A stretch of 64,000 nucleotides of DNA from Fusibacter sp. 3D3 (GCF_001748365.1 NZ_BDHH01000011.1:53676-117675), one strand, 5' to 3'; shown: positions 43,443 to 53,107, counted from the stretch's first letter. Notes: a model not told the origin generated them from the sequence alone. Translations and numbers: made by a program.

Positions 43443-44288
43443 ATGGAGAATACAAAAAGAATTAAAGCAGTGATCTCAGACCTTGATGGTACACTTTTAA
43501 ATCAACATCATACCTTAAGTGAATTGAGCAAAGAGACCATTAAAGTATTAAAAGATCATGGTGTACAGTTTTTAATAGCAACCGGGAGGCACCATTGTGA
43601 TGCAAAGAAGATTAGAGAACGTTTGGATGTAGAGGCTTTTATTATTGCAGCTAATGGTGCAACAGTACTTAATCCAGCAGGTGAAATCATTCATCAAGCG
43701 GTGATGAATCCCGAAGTTGTCGCACGATTACTAGAGCTAGAAATTGGAGAAGGTGTTTTTAAAAACATTTATCAAGAAGACCATTGGATGGTGGAAGTGA
43801 TAGATCGCGTTTTTGAAGATTACTATCAAGAAGGGGATTTTGTCTATACACTTTGTAAATTGAAAGAGCAACTCTCAAAGCCGATTAATAAAATGTTTTT
43901 TACATCGAGAGATCATGATCTTTTGATACCCATCGAAAAGCAAGTACTCGAAAATTATGGTGATTATGTGGATGTAACTTTTTCGATGCCTCAATGTCTT
44001 GAAATAATGCCAAAGGGAACGAATAAAGGACAGGCACTCACTGAAACACTAAAACATCTTGGGATTACACTTGATGAAAGTGTTGCTTTTGGGGATGGCA
44101 TGAATGATTTTGAAATGTTAAGTGTCGTTGGCACGGGTTACCTTATGGCAAATGCAAATGATCAACTTAAAATGCGATTACCTAATAATCCGCAAATTGG
44201 ACATCATGCAGAGGATGCTGTGGCTAAAAAAATCATTGAGATATTTTCAATAGAATCCATTAAAAAAGACCCTTTAAGTGCTTCTTAA
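43443..44288 (+). CDS. Cof-type HAD hydrolase
   Basis: 281 aa. Motif I ISDLDGTLLN, motif II ATGRHHCDAKKI, and C-terminal GDGMNDFEMLSVVGTGYLMANA with KGTNKGQAL show a HAD subclass IIB (Cof/YwpJ) phosphatase, probably acting on sugar phosphates or FMN-like compounds. ATG 43443 follows AAGGAGGTGA, so the longer frame from 43380 is not used. Confidence 0.9.
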   Translation: MENTKRIKAVISDLDGTLLNQHHTLSELSKETIKVLKDHGVQFLIATGRHHCDAKKIRERLDVEAFIIAANGATVLNPAGEIIHQAVMNPEVVARLLELEIGEGVFKNIYQEDHWMVEVIDRVFEDYYQEGDFVYTLCKLKEQLSKPINKMFFTSRDHDLLIPIEKQVLENYGDYVDVTFSMPQCLEIMPKGTNKGQALTETLKHLGITLDESVAFGDGMNDFEMLSVVGTGYLMANANDQLKMRLPNNPQIGHHAEDAVAKKIIEIFSIESIKKDPLSAS

Positions 44289-44306
44289 GAACTTAATAGG
44301 GTCTTT
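44265..44306. terminator. Bidirectional terminator
   Basis: AAAGACCCT (44265-44273) pairs with AGGGTCTTT (44298-44306) between the convergent HAD and aminopeptidase genes. The left arm is inside the HAD coding end. Confidence 0.7.
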
Positions 44307-44326
44307 AAAACATAAGGAGGCTTTTT

Positions 44327-45553
44327 TTATGCCCAGTTGCCATTTTTAAAAATAACAACGGTTTTACCATCATGAGTGGTTGCAGTGATGTTAAGCATTT
44401 CAGAACCGACCATGAAATCAACGTGGATTAAACTGTAGTTACCGCCAAGTTTTTCAAGCTCTTGTGGTGAGACTTCTAATCCTCCTTTGATAGTGGTAGG
44501 GTAGGCACGTCCAAGTGCAAAGTGACAAGTGGCATTTTCATCAAATAGAGTATTGTAGAAAATTTTGCCGCTTTGATAGATCGGACTTGTGACAGGCACC
44601 AGTGCAACTTCACCAAGATAGCGTGCACCGTCATCAGTGTCAAGCAGCGCTTTTAATGTTTCGTATCCTTTATCAGCACTGAAACTGATGATTTTCCCTT
44701 TTTCAAAAGTGAAGGTGAAATTTTCAATAAGAACACCGTTGTGACTCAGTGGCATAGTGGCTTTAAGGATACCCTCTACTCCAAATTTATAGGGTGCCGA
44801 AAAAACTTCTTCCGTTGGCAGATTGGGCACATAATAAGCGTCGTTGGAAGTGTTGACACTACCACCACCTTCAAATACATAGTCCATAGGGAGTTCTACT
44901 GTTAAATCCGTACCTGGAGCTTCGTAGTGAAGCGATTTGATATGGAGATGATTGAGGAAATTAACTTTTTCTTGAAGCTTCTCCACATGTGATTCCCAGG
45001 CCATAACGGGATCGTGATGATCAATGCGATTTACTTCATAGATTAATTGCCAGAGTGCGTCGATACCAGCCTCAATAGATAATTCTGGGAATACTTTTTG
45101 TGCCCATTCTGGAGAGGGTACAGCAATCACAAGCCAACTGACACCGCCTTTGCTGAAAATTTCGCGATAGTTAGAAATCCCTATGGCAGTACTCTTGTTA
45201 ACGCGTGCAATTTTAATGGGATCAACGTCTGCGAGTAAATCTGGATTGGGTGCTAAGACTGAAATCACACAAGCGCCATCTCGTGCATAGCCTTCCATGT
45301 ACTCTGCTCTCCAGAGTGGGAAATAATCAAGATGTTCGTCACTCGAATACAAATATCTGAGTTTATTTTGAAGATCGTCATGGTATTCGCATCTGACAAG
45401 GCTTGCGCCAGAGAGATAAGCAACTTCTGTTAATGCTCTGACATATTCCAGTGCTGTCACAGGTGCGTTGATGATTAAAGGTTGGCCGGGCTGTAGATTT
45501 ACACCCACTCTGATGGCAACCTCAGCATATTTTTTTAAAAGAGTTGTATCCAT
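44327..45553 (-). CDS. M29 family metallo-aminopeptidase (AmpS/PepS type)
   Basis: 408 aa, the normal length. NLPTEEVFSAP, HFALGRAYP and LIHVDFMVGS carry the metal ligands of the M29 family, with RVGVNLQPGQPLIINAP at the N-terminus. It trims N-terminal residues from peptides in the cytoplasm, usually with Co2+ or Zn2+. GGAGG lies upstream of ATG 45553. Divergent from the aromatic operon. Confidence 0.92.
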   Translation of the reverse strand: MDTTLLKKYAEVAIRVGVNLQPGQPLIINAPVTALEYVRALTEVAYLSGASLVRCEYHDDLQNKLRYLYSSDEHLDYFPLWRAEYMEGYARDGACVISVLAPNPDLLADVDPIKIARVNKSTAIGISNYREIFSKGGVSWLVIAVPSPEWAQKVFPELSIEAGIDALWQLIYEVNRIDHHDPVMAWESHVEKLQEKVNFLNHLHIKSLHYEAPGTDLTVELPMDYVFEGGGSVNTSNDAYYVPNLPTEEVFSAPYKFGVEGILKATMPLSHNGVLIENFTFTFEKGKIISFSADKGYETLKALLDTDDGARYLGEVALVPVTSPIYQSGKIFYNTLFDENATCHFALGRAYPTTIKGGLEVSPQELEKLGGNYSLIHVDFMVGSEMLNITATTHDGKTVVIFKNGNWA

Positions 45554-45691
45554 AAAACCTCCGTAAAAATTATTTTATACACTTATAATATCATGTTTTA
45601 TTAAGGGATGGTCAATTTATTTTGGAAAGTAAAACACGGTTGCGAAAAAATTGGCAGTTCAAAAAAATGCATGTAAATTTCAAAAAAGCAG

Positions 45692-45719
45692 TTGACAGGA
45701 ACTTTGAGAGTGCTATAAT
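45692..45719 (+). promoter_or_regulatory. Promoter of the aromatic operon
   Basis: TTGACA (45692-45697) and TATAAT (45714-45719) with a 16-bp spacer, followed by a ~240-nt leader with an attenuator. Confidence 0.85.
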
Positions 45720-45781
45720 CAATTTCAAATCAACAAGAACTACTGAGATCAAATCTCAACAAATATGAAAGCGGTGTCATT

Positions 45782-45919
45782 ATGTTATCTTCTAAAAAAT
45801 TCCTTAAAAACAATACATTTTTCTTTTATTACGGTTGGAGCTATTTTTATTTTAGCGCTGACTATTTGTATTGCAACGGAATATTGAAGAACAACCTAAT
45901 GAGTTTAGGCACAGCATAG
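45782..45919 (+). CDS. Aromatic leader peptide (attenuation)
   Basis: A 45-codon frame lies between the promoter and the attenuator. Thirteen residues are aromatic, most of them in one run: TFFFYYGWSYFYF at residues 12-24. Ribosome stalling there when charged tRNA-Phe, -Tyr or -Trp is scarce would prevent terminator formation, as in classical amino acid leader peptides. The ribosome site is weak (AAGCGGTG). No homologue can be checked here; the call rests on codon content and position. Confidence 0.8.
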   Translation: MLSSKKFLKNNTFFFYYGWSYFYFSADYLYCNGILKNNLMSLGTA

Positions 45920-45958
45920 TATTATCCACATGCTGGAATTAACAACTAAGAACTAATG

Positions 45959-45984
45959 GAGACTCATAGGAGTCTCTTTTTTTT
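45959..45984 (+). terminator. Attenuator terminator upstream of aroF
   Basis: GAGACTC (45959-45965) pairs with GAGTCTC (45970-45976), followed by nine Ts. A CAGCAT/ATGCTG pairing upstream (about 45912-45935) spans the leader stop codon and may be the competing or pause hairpin. Confidence 0.85.
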
Positions 45985-46030
45985 ATGTCAGCAGCAACAA
46001 ACTGTTAAATTATGCCAAGGAGGTATTGAG

Positions 46031-46921
46031 ATGGTAAGTGCCATTCAGAGAAAAGAAAGAGAAGAAAAAGAACAAGAAATTATCGAAATGATTGCGAGGA
46101 TTAAAGAACCTTTTAAAATGGCAAGTAGAGCATACAAAGGTGTTGACTCAATGGTTACTGTAGAAGGCAGAAGTATCGGTAATGGTCACTTTGCAGTAAT
46201 TGCAGGACCGTGTTCAGTGGAAAGCCATTCACAAATCATAGATATAGCACAATCAATCGATGGATCAGGTGCCAAATTTTTAAGAGGTGGTGCGTTTAAA
46301 CCAAGAACATCGCCATATGATTTTCAAGGCCTTCAAGGTGAAGGTTTAGAACTCTTGAGAGCGGCAAAGAAGGCGACTGGCATGCCGTTTGTAACAGAAA
46401 TTATGTCGGTAAAGCAACTTGAAGATTATGCAGATATTATTGATGTGGTTCAAATTGGTGCAAGGAATATGCAGAACTTCGATCTTTTAAAAGCAGCAGG
46501 TAAAATCAATAAACCAGTACTACTCAAAAGAGGCATGTCGGCTACAATCGAAGAATTTTTGATGGCATCTGAATACATCTTAGCAGGTGGCAACCATCAA
46601 GTGATCCTATGTGAACGCGGCATTAGAACTTTTGAGAAATACACGCGAAACACTTTGGATTTAAGCGCTATTCCCGTGATTAAAAGATTTTCTCACCTAC
46701 CAGTGGTTATTGATCCATCACATGCAACGGGAGATGCGAGATATGTTGAATCCATGGCACTTGCGGCAGTTGCAGCGGGTGCAGATGGTCTGATGATTGA
46801 AGTGCATAACAATCCAGAAAAAGCGGTGTCTGACGGTAAGCAATCATTGACACCACAAGCGTTTAAAGAATTGATGATCAAAGTGAAACAAATCGCAGAA
46901 ATTACAGGAAAGATGATGTGA
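46031..46921 (+). CDS. aroF: DAHP synthase (type I-beta)
   Basis: 296 aa. It condenses PEP with erythrose 4-phosphate, the first step to chorismate. IAGPCSVES, LRGGAFKPRTSPYDFQG, IGARNMQNF, VLLKRGMSAT and IDPSHATGDA are the active-site motifs. There is no N-terminal regulatory ACT/FL domain or chorismate mutase fusion, only a ~50-residue leading segment. ATG 46031 follows AAGGAGG. First gene of the operon. Confidence 0.95.
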   Translation: MVSAIQRKEREEKEQEIIEMIARIKEPFKMASRAYKGVDSMVTVEGRSIGNGHFAVIAGPCSVESHSQIIDIAQSIDGSGAKFLRGGAFKPRTSPYDFQGLQGEGLELLRAAKKATGMPFVTEIMSVKQLEDYADIIDVVQIGARNMQNFDLLKAAGKINKPVLLKRGMSATIEEFLMASEYILAGGNHQVILCERGIRTFEKYTRNTLDLSAIPVIKRFSHLPVVIDPSHATGDARYVESMALAAVAAGADGLMIEVHNNPEKAVSDGKQSLTPQAFKELMIKVKQIAEITGKMM

Positions 46922-46922
46922 T

Positions 46923-47783
46923 ATGAATATGAACGCATTGAAAGCACAAAGGGGGAAGCCAATTGGGGTATCAGTTGCAATAATCGGGTTAGGTTTAATA
47001 GGCGGTTCACTGGCAAAGGCAGTTAGAACCCATACGAATCATCATATCATCGGCTTTGATCTTCAAAAGGATGTGATGACATCCGCACTATCAGAAGGCG
47101 TGATAGATGAAGCGCCTGAGCGGATCGAAGAGACACTTGGGAAAAGTGATATCGTATTTTTATGTCTCTATCCATTTGAGACGGTTGAATTTGTTAAGCA
47201 ACATTACAATGATTTTAAAGAAGGTTCAATCGTCACGGATACAGCGGGCCTCAAATCAGAGATTGTTCAGTTTTATAGCAAACTCACGCATAATGCAAAG
47301 GGCATTGATTTCGTAGGTGGACATCCCATTGCTGGCAGTGAAAAATCCGGATTCTCCAACTCATCTGATCAGTTTTTTGTAGGCGCTTCTTATGTTTTGA
47401 CGCCTCACAGAGGGAACAGAGCATCTTCTATTGAACAGTTGACGGCATTAATTCAGAAAATTGGATTCAGTTCTGTAACTTGCATGGAAGCTGGGGTACA
47501 TGATGAGATGATTGCTTATACAAGTCATTTGCCGCATATCATCGCATCACTCCTTCTTAAAAACAAACCGAATGCTGAAGTCAATTCACTTGTCGGAGGC
47601 AGTTTTAGAGATGCCACAAGAGTGGGGAACATGAACCTAGCGCTCTGGACAGAACTTCTGATGTGTAATCAGTTCAATGTAATCAAAATTTTAGAATCTT
47701 TTGAAACCGAAATTAAGGCTGTACAGGTAGCACTTAAAAATCAAAATGTAGATGATTTAAGTGGACTTATAAGCTTTAAGTAA
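46923..47783 (+). CDS. tyrA: Prephenate dehydrogenase
   Basis: 286 aa. The Rossmann motif VAIIGLGLIGGSLAKAV, DTAGLKSEIV, GGHPIAGSEKSGF and YTSHLPHIIASLL mark TyrA, which makes 4-hydroxyphenylpyruvate for tyrosine with NAD+. No ACT domain is fused. It begins one base after the aroF stop. Repeat D lies after it, within the operon. Confidence 0.94.
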   Translation: MNMNALKAQRGKPIGVSVAIIGLGLIGGSLAKAVRTHTNHHIIGFDLQKDVMTSALSEGVIDEAPERIEETLGKSDIVFLCLYPFETVEFVKQHYNDFKEGSIVTDTAGLKSEIVQFYSKLTHNAKGIDFVGGHPIAGSEKSGFSNSSDQFFVGASYVLTPHRGNRASSIEQLTALIQKIGFSSVTCMEAGVHDEMIAYTSHLPHIIASLLLKNKPNAEVNSLVGGSFRDATRVGNMNLALWTELLMCNQFNVIKILESFETEIKAVQVALKNQNVDDLSGLISFK

Positions 47784-47841
47784 TTTTGATATAATAAGTT
47801 GACAGTATTAAATTCAAATTAGGCTCAAATTTTGTGGTTTA

Positions 47842-47982
47842 TATAACCCTTGAGGAGATGTCCCCCACTTCTTAAAATGGGGGGTTCCTGATCCAGTGGG
47901 AGTCCAAACGCCCGCTGGATGCAATCCGATAGGATTGCAAGAGGGTTACGAAGGTAGCGAAGCGGACTGAGTATACGCTTTG
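47842..47982 (-). repeat. Short mobile repeat, copy D, inside the aromatic operon
   Basis: 141 bp in reverse orientation between tyrA and aroB. Its right-end hairpin (CCCCCACTT/AAATGGGGGG) has drifted, and the CAATCC/GGATTG hairpin is kept. The aroB ribosome site lies 11 bp beyond it. It could reduce or modulate downstream expression. Confidence 0.83.
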
Positions 47983-48006
47983 ATAAAAAAACAAGGAGTC
48001 CATAAT

Positions 48007-49083
48007 ATGGCAAGAAGCATCACAGTGACAACGCCTCAATCGGAATATGATATTATCATTGATGCTGGATGGATTGATGCGCAAAAAATAAATGAAATCA
48101 TCCAAAATCGAAAGTACTTAATTGTAACAGACGAGAATGTCTATTCGCATTATGGCGATCTCTTGAAATCTTTTGAATGTCTTGTACTCCCTGTGGGCGA
48201 GGGCACTAAAAGCCTTAAATACTTTGAAAAGGTTATAGACCTGCTGCAAGATAAGCAGTTTAATCGATCCAGTGTATTGATCGCCTTCGGTGGGGGGGTC
48301 ATAGGAGACCTCACGGGTTATGTGGCAGCATCCTATATGAGAGGGATCCATTTCGTTCAAATACCAACGACATTGCTGGCTATGGTTGATAGCAGCGTGG
48401 GTGGCAAAGTCGCTATAAATCATACCAGTGCTAAAAACTTGATTGGTGCCTTTTATCAACCAGAGGCCGTTTATATGGATGTCAATTTTCTAAAGACATT
48501 GACTCAGAAAGTACTTTCAGATGGTATGGCAGAGGTTATCAAATACGGTTTGGGTTTTGATCCTAAGCTTTTTAGTAAACTAGAAGCCTTAAACCTGGAT
48601 AAGTTGAGTTCGCCTGAACATCAAGAAGCAGTACTGGACATCGTTGAGACATGTTGCCGGATCAAAGCGCAGATTGTACATGAAGATGAAAGAGATGTTG
48701 CAGTGAGACAATTGCTCAATTTAGGACATACCATTGGACATGCCATTGAGCAGTTTTATCAGTATAAAAAATATACGCATGGGCAAGCGATTGCTATTGG
48801 TATGGTGGTAAAGAGCCGAATTGCCTTTTTCGAAAAAAGAATAGACCAACAGGCCATTGAGCGTATCGAAAAATTATTTGAGCAGTATCATTTACCACTT
48901 GAACTTGAAGAACCAAAGATGTTTTCTACGCTACTGGAAGCCATTCATTTAGATAAGAAATCGACTGGCGCTCATATTAAATGGATTTGTGTAGATGCCA
49001 TTGGAAAATGTCGAATTGAAGGTGTGCAGTTTGAAGAAATTGCTCAAAAAATTAAAAATATGAATAGGGAATGTGATCTATGA
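48007..49083 (+). CDS. aroB: 3-dehydroquinate synthase
   Basis: 358 aa. GEGTKSLKYFEKVIDLL, FGGGVIGDLTGYVAASYMRGI, PTTLLAMVDSSVGGKVAIN and LLNLGHTIGHAIE are the NAD+, Zn2+ and substrate-binding motifs. Second step of the shikimate pathway. ATG 48007 follows AAGGAGT. Its stop overlaps the aroA start (ATGA). Confidence 0.95.
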   Translation: MARSITVTTPQSEYDIIIDAGWIDAQKINEIIQNRKYLIVTDENVYSHYGDLLKSFECLVLPVGEGTKSLKYFEKVIDLLQDKQFNRSSVLIAFGGGVIGDLTGYVAASYMRGIHFVQIPTTLLAMVDSSVGGKVAINHTSAKNLIGAFYQPEAVYMDVNFLKTLTQKVLSDGMAEVIKYGLGFDPKLFSKLEALNLDKLSSPEHQEAVLDIVETCCRIKAQIVHEDERDVAVRQLLNLGHTIGHAIEQFYQYKKYTHGQAIAIGMVVKSRIAFFEKRIDQQAIERIEKLFEQYHLPLELEEPKMFSTLLEAIHLDKKSTGAHIKWICVDAIGKCRIEGVQFEEIAQKIKNMNRECDL

Positions 49084-50414
49084 AAACAAACAGCATCATA
49101 ATAGAACCTCATAAATTATCGGGTACGGTTAATGTACCCCCATCAAAGAGTTTAAGCCATCGTGGCATTATGTGTGCGGGCCTATCAGAATATGTTTCAA
49201 TCGTTGAGAATCTAATTTACTCAGATGATATCATCACTACAATTGAAGCGATGAAACATTTTGGCATGCAAGTTTTAAATGAAGAAAAAGTAGGTGAGCG
49301 TTATCGCCTCACCTTGCAAAACAAAGCCATTACTAAACTCAAAGCCCAAGATTATAAAATTATTTCAGAACCCACTACTGTACATTGCAGTGAATCAGGA
49401 ACGACAATTAGATTTTTAATGCCATTCTTTACTTTATCTAGCGCACCAATGACCTTTACAGGTAAAGGGCGATTGGGTGAGCGACCATACGAAACCTTCT
49501 ATAAGCTTTTAAGAAATCAAAACATTCCCTATGAGACCACAGAAGGCTTGTTGCCTGTAACCATAACAGGCACATTAAAACCAGATCACTTTCAGATGGC
49601 TGGTAATGTGAGTTCGCAGTTCATCAGTGGTTTAATGCTTATTTTACCACTGCTTGGAGAAACCTCTAAGATCGAACTGACGACACCGCTTGAATCTAAA
49701 GGTTATGTGGATTTAACCATTGACACGTCTAGACAATTTGGTGTTTCTGTGGAAATGCCTGATCCTCAAACGTTTGTTATAAAAGGGAATCAACATTATA
49801 AAGGTACAACATATGCAGTAGAAGGTGATTACTCACAAGCTGCGTTTTGGTTAGTGGCAGGAAGCCTTGGCAATGAGGTTATGCTGGAAGGCATGCAAAA
49901 AACATCGTTACAGGGTGATCATGCGATTTTAGAAATCGTAGAAAGACTAGGCGGTAAAATAACTTGGCAAACAGAAGGGGTAATGGCTACACCGTCAGAT
50001 TTATCAACGGTTATAGTAGATGCTTCTCAGTGTCCCGATCTCGTGCCTGTATTGACGGTTCTGCTCAGTATGGGGAGTGGCACTTCTGAAATTATCAATG
50101 CGGGTAGGTTGCGCATAAAAGAATCCGATCGACTAAAGGCGATTTGTACAGAGCTCAATAAAATGGGTGGACAAGTAGAAGAGCTTGAAGAGGGTTTAAG
50201 GGTAAATGGTGTTAAGGGTTTTAAAGGTGCAGTGGTTGACTCTTGGAATGATCACCGAATTGCGATGGCGCTTGCAATCGCTGCGACACGTGCAGATGGG
50301 CCCGTAGAAATCACTGGATTTGAGGCCGTAAAGAAATCCTACCCGATGTTTTGGGTAGACTATGAAAAATTAGGAGGCGTGATTCATGGGGAGTCAGATT
50401 GGCGAAATTTATAA
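49080..50414 (+). CDS. aroA: 3-phosphoshikimate 1-carboxyvinyltransferase (EPSP synthase)
   Basis: 444 aa. PPSKSLSHRGIMCAGL, SGTTIRFLMPFF, GKGRLGERP, GDYSQAAFWLVAG, RIKESDRLKAI and DSWNDHRIAMALAIAA are conserved. It joins shikimate 3-phosphate and PEP. The GSGTTIRF/SGTTIRFLMP region would decide glyphosate class, which I do not assign. It overlaps aroB by four bases and aroC by 29. Confidence 0.95.
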   Translation: MKTNSIIIEPHKLSGTVNVPPSKSLSHRGIMCAGLSEYVSIVENLIYSDDIITTIEAMKHFGMQVLNEEKVGERYRLTLQNKAITKLKAQDYKIISEPTTVHCSESGTTIRFLMPFFTLSSAPMTFTGKGRLGERPYETFYKLLRNQNIPYETTEGLLPVTITGTLKPDHFQMAGNVSSQFISGLMLILPLLGETSKIELTTPLESKGYVDLTIDTSRQFGVSVEMPDPQTFVIKGNQHYKGTTYAVEGDYSQAAFWLVAGSLGNEVMLEGMQKTSLQGDHAILEIVERLGGKITWQTEGVMATPSDLSTVIVDASQCPDLVPVLTVLLSMGSGTSEIINAGRLRIKESDRLKAICTELNKMGGQVEELEEGLRVNGVKGFKGAVVDSWNDHRIAMALAIAATRADGPVEITGFEAVKKSYPMFWVDYEKLGGVIHGESDWRNL

Positions 50415-51474
50415 AGTATCCATATTTGGTGAATCACACGGCACTGCTATAGGGTGTGTGATCGAAGGCATTCCAGCAGGAACAAAACTTGATTTAGACT
50501 TGATTCGCAAGAGAATGGCACAGCGTAAACCAGGTCAAGGAGCGTTTACGACACCAAGGCAAGAAGGTGACCGCTTTGAAATTCTAAGCGGCTTCTTTAA
50601 CGATCAGACCACAGGAACTCCCCTTTGTATGATGATTAAAAACCACGATACGAGATCAAAGGATTATGAAAAGACAAAAGCGCTTTTAAGACCTGCTCAT
50701 GCAGATTACACGGGTGCAATCAAATGGCATGGTGCCAATGACTTTCGTGGTGGCGGCCATTTTTCAGCTCGATTGACGGCACCGTTAGTCTTTGCAGGTG
50801 CCATTGCAGAACAACTATTGGATGCACTGAACGTCAAAGTCATATCTCAAGTGGAATCGGTGGGAGCCGTGAACTGTAAGAGCCTTGCAGAATATGACGA
50901 TATCATGCCTTTGTTAGACCAGTTTGATAAGACACCACTTTTGATTCATCCTGATTATGAAGCTTCTGTTCTAGAGGAAATTGAGAATGCTCGAAATGCA
51001 CTGGATTCTGTAGGGGGTGTGGTGGAAACTTTGGTTTTAAATATGCCAGTGGGCGTTGGCAATCCAATGTTCGATACTATAGAAAGCGAACTCTCGTATG
51101 GCTTATTCGGCATTCCGGCTGTGAAAGGTGTGAGCTTTGGGACTGGGTTTGAGCTTTCAAAAATGAGAGGATCAGAAGCGAATGATGCATTTATAATAGA
51201 AGAAAATGTGATTAAGACGAAAACCAACCACAACGGTGGCATTAATGGGGGGATCAGCAATGGCATGCCCCTTTGGTTCAGATGCGCATTCAAACCAACG
51301 CCTTCTATAGCAAAACCTCAAGACACTGTGAATCTAGAAACTTTTAAAGCAGAAAAACTTGAAATCATCGGAAGGCATGATCCGTGTGTCGCTCTTAGAG
51401 GTGCAGTTGTGGTCAAAGCCGTGACTGCTATCAAAATTTATGACCTTATAAGAAAGGAGATGGCAAATGGTTAA
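50386..51474 (+). CDS. aroC: Chorismate synthase
   Basis: 362 aa. FGESHGTAIGCVIEGIPAG, RKPGQGAFTTPRQEGD, RPAHADYTGAIKWHG-NDFRGGGHFSAR and GRHDPCVALRGAVV mark AroC, which uses reduced FMN to form chorismate. ATG 50386 lies inside the end of aroA, with GGAGGC just upstream. Confidence 0.95.
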   Translation: MGSQIGEIYKVSIFGESHGTAIGCVIEGIPAGTKLDLDLIRKRMAQRKPGQGAFTTPRQEGDRFEILSGFFNDQTTGTPLCMMIKNHDTRSKDYEKTKALLRPAHADYTGAIKWHGANDFRGGGHFSARLTAPLVFAGAIAEQLLDALNVKVISQVESVGAVNCKSLAEYDDIMPLLDQFDKTPLLIHPDYEASVLEEIENARNALDSVGGVVETLVLNMPVGVGNPMFDTIESELSYGLFGIPAVKGVSFGTGFELSKMRGSEANDAFIIEENVIKTKTNHNGGINGGISNGMPLWFRCAFKPTPSIAKPQDTVNLETFKAEKLEIIGRHDPCVALRGAVVVKAVTAIKIYDLIRKEMANG

Positions 51475-52288
51475 AATTGCTTTACAGGGCATTGAAGGCT
51501 CATATAGCTATGAGGCGATGCTTCAATTATATGGTCCAAAACCTTATGCGTGTTATGATACATTTGAATCGGTCTTTGAGTCTGTGATGACTGAACAATG
51601 TCAACTTGGTATTTTGCCAATTGAAAATTCATCCACGGGCAGTATTTCAGCTGTATATGATTTGCTCAATCAATATGATGTACAGATCGTGGCAGAGACA
51701 ACCCTTCGTATCAATCACAACTTAATGGCGATAGAACCAATTTCTCTGAGTGAAGTTGAGGTTGTCTATTCGCATCAACAAGGCTTTGATCAATGCCAAA
51801 TGTTCTTTAAAAAGCATGAAAATATGCACCGAATTCCATTTAAGAATACGGCATTAAGCGCACAGAAAGTGGCTCAGGAAAAAAAGAGGAATCAAGCAGC
51901 TGTAGCAAGTACTCTAGCTGCAAAGCAGTTTGGTCTTCATATAATAGAAGCAAACATCAACGATCAAGTTAATAACTTCACAAGATTTATCATCATTAGT
52001 AAAGAAGTCGTATTAAATCCAAAAGCCGATAAAATTTCTTTCCAAGCTGTAATAAACCACACCCCCGGATCACTCTACAAGATGCTCAGTTGTTTTGAAA
52101 CAGAACAAATTAATCTTCTTAAAATAGAGTCTAGGCCCATTCGAAATAAAACATGGGAATATACTTTTTACATTGACTTTGAGGGGAACCTTGAATCTGA
52201 ATCTACGCTTAAAGCATTAGACAATATCAAACGCTATTCTAATGCTTTTAAACTATTAGGCAATTATAAAATGGGAGAGCCTGTATGA
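51467..52288 (+). CDS. pheA: Prephenate dehydratase
   Basis: 273 aa. GIEGSYSYEAM replaces the usual GPxGTFS start; LPIENSSTGSI, NNFTRFIII and the C-terminal ACT-domain motif PGSLYKMLSCFETEQINLLKIESRP are present, so phenylalanine feedback through ACT is likely. It is monofunctional, without chorismate mutase. It overlaps aroC by 8 bp. Confidence 0.94.
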   Translation: MVKIALQGIEGSYSYEAMLQLYGPKPYACYDTFESVFESVMTEQCQLGILPIENSSTGSISAVYDLLNQYDVQIVAETTLRINHNLMAIEPISLSEVEVVYSHQQGFDQCQMFFKKHENMHRIPFKNTALSAQKVAQEKKRNQAAVASTLAAKQFGLHIIEANINDQVNNFTRFIIISKEVVLNPKADKISFQAVINHTPGSLYKMLSCFETEQINLLKIESRPIRNKTWEYTFYIDFEGNLESESTLKALDNIKRYSNAFKLLGNYKMGEPV

Positions 52289-53058
52289 GGCATTACGGGT
52301 TGTTGGGAAAAGGCATTACTTATAGTATATCACCAAGGATTCATACGTATGTCTATGAGCAATTATCTTTAGACTGTGATTATAAAATAGTAGATGGCGT
52401 TCTTGAAGAAAAATTAGAACTGCTAAAACAATTGGACGGTTTTAATGTCACCATTCCATACAAGCAGGAAATCATGCCTTATCTTGCAGATCAAGATGAG
52501 GCATCACGTAAAATTGGTGCAGTGAACACGGTGGTAAAGAACGCTGGTAAATGGTTTGGCTATAATACGGATTATCATGGGTTTAAAGAAACGCTGTTGT
52601 CTATTTCTAATAAGATACCAGAAAGTGCTGTGATTTTAGGGACAGGTGGTGCCGCTAAAGCGGTCTATCATGTGCTTAAAGATGTAGGGGTAAAAGCAAT
52701 CTGGATTGTTTCAAGAAAAGCAAAAACAAGCTTTGAAAATGAGTGCTGTATCACTTATGAAATGCTTGAAAACAGTGAGATTCAAAGTGATTTGCTTATA
52801 AATTGTACACCAGTTGGTAGAGCGCAAGATTCACCTGTAAGTGAGCAGGTGGTTAGACGTCAAAAAAGTGTGATCGATATCATCTATGTGCCCACGATGA
52901 CACCGCTCTTGAAAATGGCTGAAAGCCTTCAAATTCCATATGCTAATGGTCTAATGATGTTGATCGTTCAGGCTTTATACGCGGATCAATTATGGTTTCC
53001 AGACACATCAATTCAGATACAAAAACTTTATCAAGAGCTTAAATGGATTGTGGAATAG
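52285..53058 (+). CDS. aroE: Shikimate dehydrogenase
   Basis: 257 aa. GKGITYSISPRIHTYVYEQL, FNVTIPYKQEIMPYL (catalytic Lys), GAVNTVVK, YNTDYHGF, and GTGGAAKAV mark AroE. It reduces 3-dehydroshikimate with NADPH. Starts in overlap with pheA; last gene of the operon. aroD/aroQ, aroK and chorismate mutase are not in the window. Confidence 0.94.
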   Translation: MRHYGLLGKGITYSISPRIHTYVYEQLSLDCDYKIVDGVLEEKLELLKQLDGFNVTIPYKQEIMPYLADQDEASRKIGAVNTVVKNAGKWFGYNTDYHGFKETLLSISNKIPESAVILGTGGAAKAVYHVLKDVGVKAIWIVSRKAKTSFENECCITYEMLENSEIQSDLLINCTPVGRAQDSPVSEQVVRRQKSVIDIIYVPTMTPLLKMAESLQIPYANGLMMLIVQALYADQLWFPDTSIQIQKLYQELKWIVE

Positions 53059-53107
53059 ATGTTCATTCTTTGTACAGAAACTTGTACAAAGAATGAACAT
53101 TTTTTTT
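53059..53107 (+). terminator. Terminator of the aromatic operon
   Basis: A perfect 18-bp stem (53059-53076 with 53083-53100) with a six-base loop, followed by eight Ts. Confidence 0.95.
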
